In this document: in pieces, positions 63,037-64,000 of the stretch
Layout: every line of letters begins with the position of its first letter
Position numbering within the stretch: position 1 is the stretch's first letter
NCBI RefSeq assembly: GCF_005144885.1
Contig: NZ_CP039690.1
Span: forward strand, 1,550,001-1,614,000
Source: Phreatobacter stygius
GTDB taxonomy: Bacteria > Pseudomonadota > Alphaproteobacteria > Rhizobiales > Phreatobacteraceae
Length of the DNA stretch: 64,000 nucleotides
Direction: 5' to 3'
The notes under the pieces: model-generated
What the model saw: only the letters and a program-made list of their open reading frames with translations
Database searches by the model: none
Told to the model about the DNA's origin: nothing
Program-made: the position numbers and the translations under genes

Positions 63037-63572
63037 CACCGGGACTTGACGAGATGACATCCGAGCAGCGGGCGGTCCATGACGAGGCGGTCGCGGGCAA
63101 GCGCGGCCGCATGCCGGCGCCCATGCGGGCCTGGATCCAGAGCCCGGAACTGGCCCGCCATGGCCAGCGGCTCGGCGCCTTCCTGCGTTACGACACGACG
63201 CTGGCGCCAAGGCTCTCCGAACTGGCGATCCTGGTGACGGCGCGCCACTGGACCTCGCAATACGAATGGTACGCCCACCGCTCCGAGGCGCTGAAGGCTG
63301 GCCTTGCGCCGGAGATCATCGCGGCCATCGCCGAGCGGCGGCCGCCGCCGTTCAAGGACGAGGCCGAGCGCATCGTCCATGACTATGCCCGCGCGCTGCA
63401 CCAGACGTCCGTCGTGCCCGACGCCCTGCATGCGGAGGCGGTCAAGGTGCTCGGCCAGCGCGGTGTGGTCGAACTGGTTGGCGTGCTCGGATATTACACG
63501 CTGGTCGCCATGACCCTGAACGCCTTCGAGATCGGCTTGCCCGAAGGCGAGCGCCCGGAACTGCGGCCATGA
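63024..63572 (+). CDS. Carboxymuconolactone decarboxylase-family protein
   Basis: A 182-residue all-helical CMD/AhpD-like protein. It has MTSEQRAVHDEAVAGKRGRMPAPMRAWIQSPELARHGQRLGAFLRYDTTLAPRLSELAILVTARHWTSQYEWYAH with the characteristic helix pair, but the region lacks the CxxC of AhpD peroxidases, favouring a decarboxylase-type or unknown activity. Start GTG at 63024 (or 63021) follows AGGAGG. Stop overlaps the next start as ATGA. Confidence 0.83.
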   Translation: MRLVTPGLDEMTSEQRAVHDEAVAGKRGRMPAPMRAWIQSPELARHGQRLGAFLRYDTTLAPRLSELAILVTARHWTSQYEWYAHRSEALKAGLAPEIIAAIAERRPPPFKDEAERIVHDYARALHQTSVVPDALHAEAVKVLGQRGVVELVGVLGYYTLVAMTLNAFEIGLPEGERPELRP

Positions 63573-64000
63573 GTGGCCGGCTGCAGGGCAAGGTCGCCAT
63601 CGTCACCGGTGCCGGCTCTGTCGGCTCGGGCTGGGGCAATGGCCGTGCGACGGCGGTGGCGTTCGTCGAACAGGGGGCGAATGTCTTTGCCGTCGATCGC
63701 GACCGGCTGGCGCTCGACGAAACCCTGGCGCGGGCCGGCGATCTGGCCGACCGCATCACGCCCTATGCCTGCGACGCGACCCGGGCTGGCGACGTCACGG
63801 CCATGGTCGCGGCTGGCATGGCCCGCTTCGGCCGCATCGACGTGCTGGTCAACAATATCGGCGGCTCGGCCCCCGGCGGCCCGGTCGAGCTCAGCGAAGC
63901 CGCTTGGGACGCGCAGATCGATCTCAACCTGAAAAGCGTGTTCCTCACCTGCAAACACGTGCTGCCGATCATGGTCGCCCAGCACGGCGGCACCATCGTC
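63569..64000 (+). CDS. Short-chain dehydrogenase/reductase, 3' end outside the window
   Basis: The first 144 residues of an SDR. The cofactor loop reads VAIVTGAGSVGSGWGNGRATA, a longer variant of TGxxxGxG, followed by AVDRD (acidic residue favouring NAD), CDATRAGDV and VLVNNIGGSAPGGP. The catalytic Ser-Tyr-Lys lies beyond the end. Similar SDRs oxidise hydroxy-acid or cyclic alcohol intermediates. It overlaps the CMD gene. Confidence 0.88.
   Translation, partial: MSGRLQGKVAIVTGAGSVGSGWGNGRATAVAFVEQGANVFAVDRDRLALDETLARAGDLADRITPYACDATRAGDVTAMVAAGMARFGRIDVLVNNIGGSAPGGPVELSEAAWDAQIDLNLKSVFLTCKHVLPIMVAQHGGTIV

Noticed and set aside
1-64000. CRISPR arrays, tRNA or rRNA genes, insertion sequences
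   Set aside because: No regularly spaced repeats, cloverleaf-like segments, transposase genes or terminal inverted repeats were recognised.

Overview
The window is GC-rich and almost fully coding, with short intergenic gaps and many 1-4 base start/stop overlaps. It looks like the chromosome of an alphaproteobacterium, probably of the Hyphomicrobiales (Rhizobiales). Reasons are the orphan Bug-type tricarboxylate receptors, the style of the inverted palindromic repeats at 46196-46363 and 54361-54447, and a type VI secretion system (T6SS) set that resembles the Agrobacterium imp/hcp arrangement, including absence of a recognisable TssJ. The genus cannot be fixed from the sequence alone. No tRNA, rRNA, CRISPR array or insertion sequence was recognised.

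Region 1 (1-2.6 kb) holds a Bug receptor and a convergent ABC-F ATPase. Region 2 (2.7-37.3 kb) is a large T6SS locus. One minus-strand block runs tssA-tssB-tssC-hcp-tssE-tssF-tssG-clpV and ends in a protein with a perfect metzincin zinc motif, a candidate effector. A separate OmpA-like protein is divergent from vgrG. A plus-strand block carries vgrG, an unrecognised protein and a TagH-type FHA protein. A second minus-strand block runs tssK-tssL-tssM-tagF-pppA-ppkA. Beyond this lie a Crp/Fnr regulator, a membrane-anchored M23 peptidase, a large exported caspase-like/Sel1 protein, a lipoprotein ending in an S74-type autocleavage/chaperone domain, a stand-alone PAAR protein, and a class III nucleotide cyclase fused to an FHA domain. 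The locus therefore contains the machine, a threonine-phosphorylation switch (PpkA/PppA/FHA/TagF), a possible cyclic-nucleotide layer and several candidate cargo or envelope proteins.

Region 3 (37.5-40.9 kb) is housekeeping: a phosphoribosyltransferase, a YdeI-like protein, glucose-6-phosphate dehydrogenase and a CinA-C amidase. Region 4 (41-58.9 kb) is a sugar-acid/amino-sugar catabolic island. It has three paralogous Tat-type solute-binding proteins but only one ABC ATPase and one permease pair. It also has two Gfo/Idh/MocA oxidoreductases, a GntR regulator, mannonate dehydratase, an AGE-family epimerase, a ROK repressor, nagB and nagA. PepT and a MmcQ/YjbR protein sit inside it. Shared DNA motifs suggest that the GntR protein controls both the first binding protein and the ABC operon, and a long palindrome marks the ROK operator.

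Region 5 (59-64 kb) is a LysR gene divergent from a tightly overlapping operon: Bug receptor, alpha/beta-hydrolase lacking its nucleophile serine, a small dimeric-barrel-like protein, a 50-residue exported peptide, a carboxymuconolactone decarboxylase-like protein and an SDR cut by the window end. This looks like uptake and catabolism of an unidentified organic acid.
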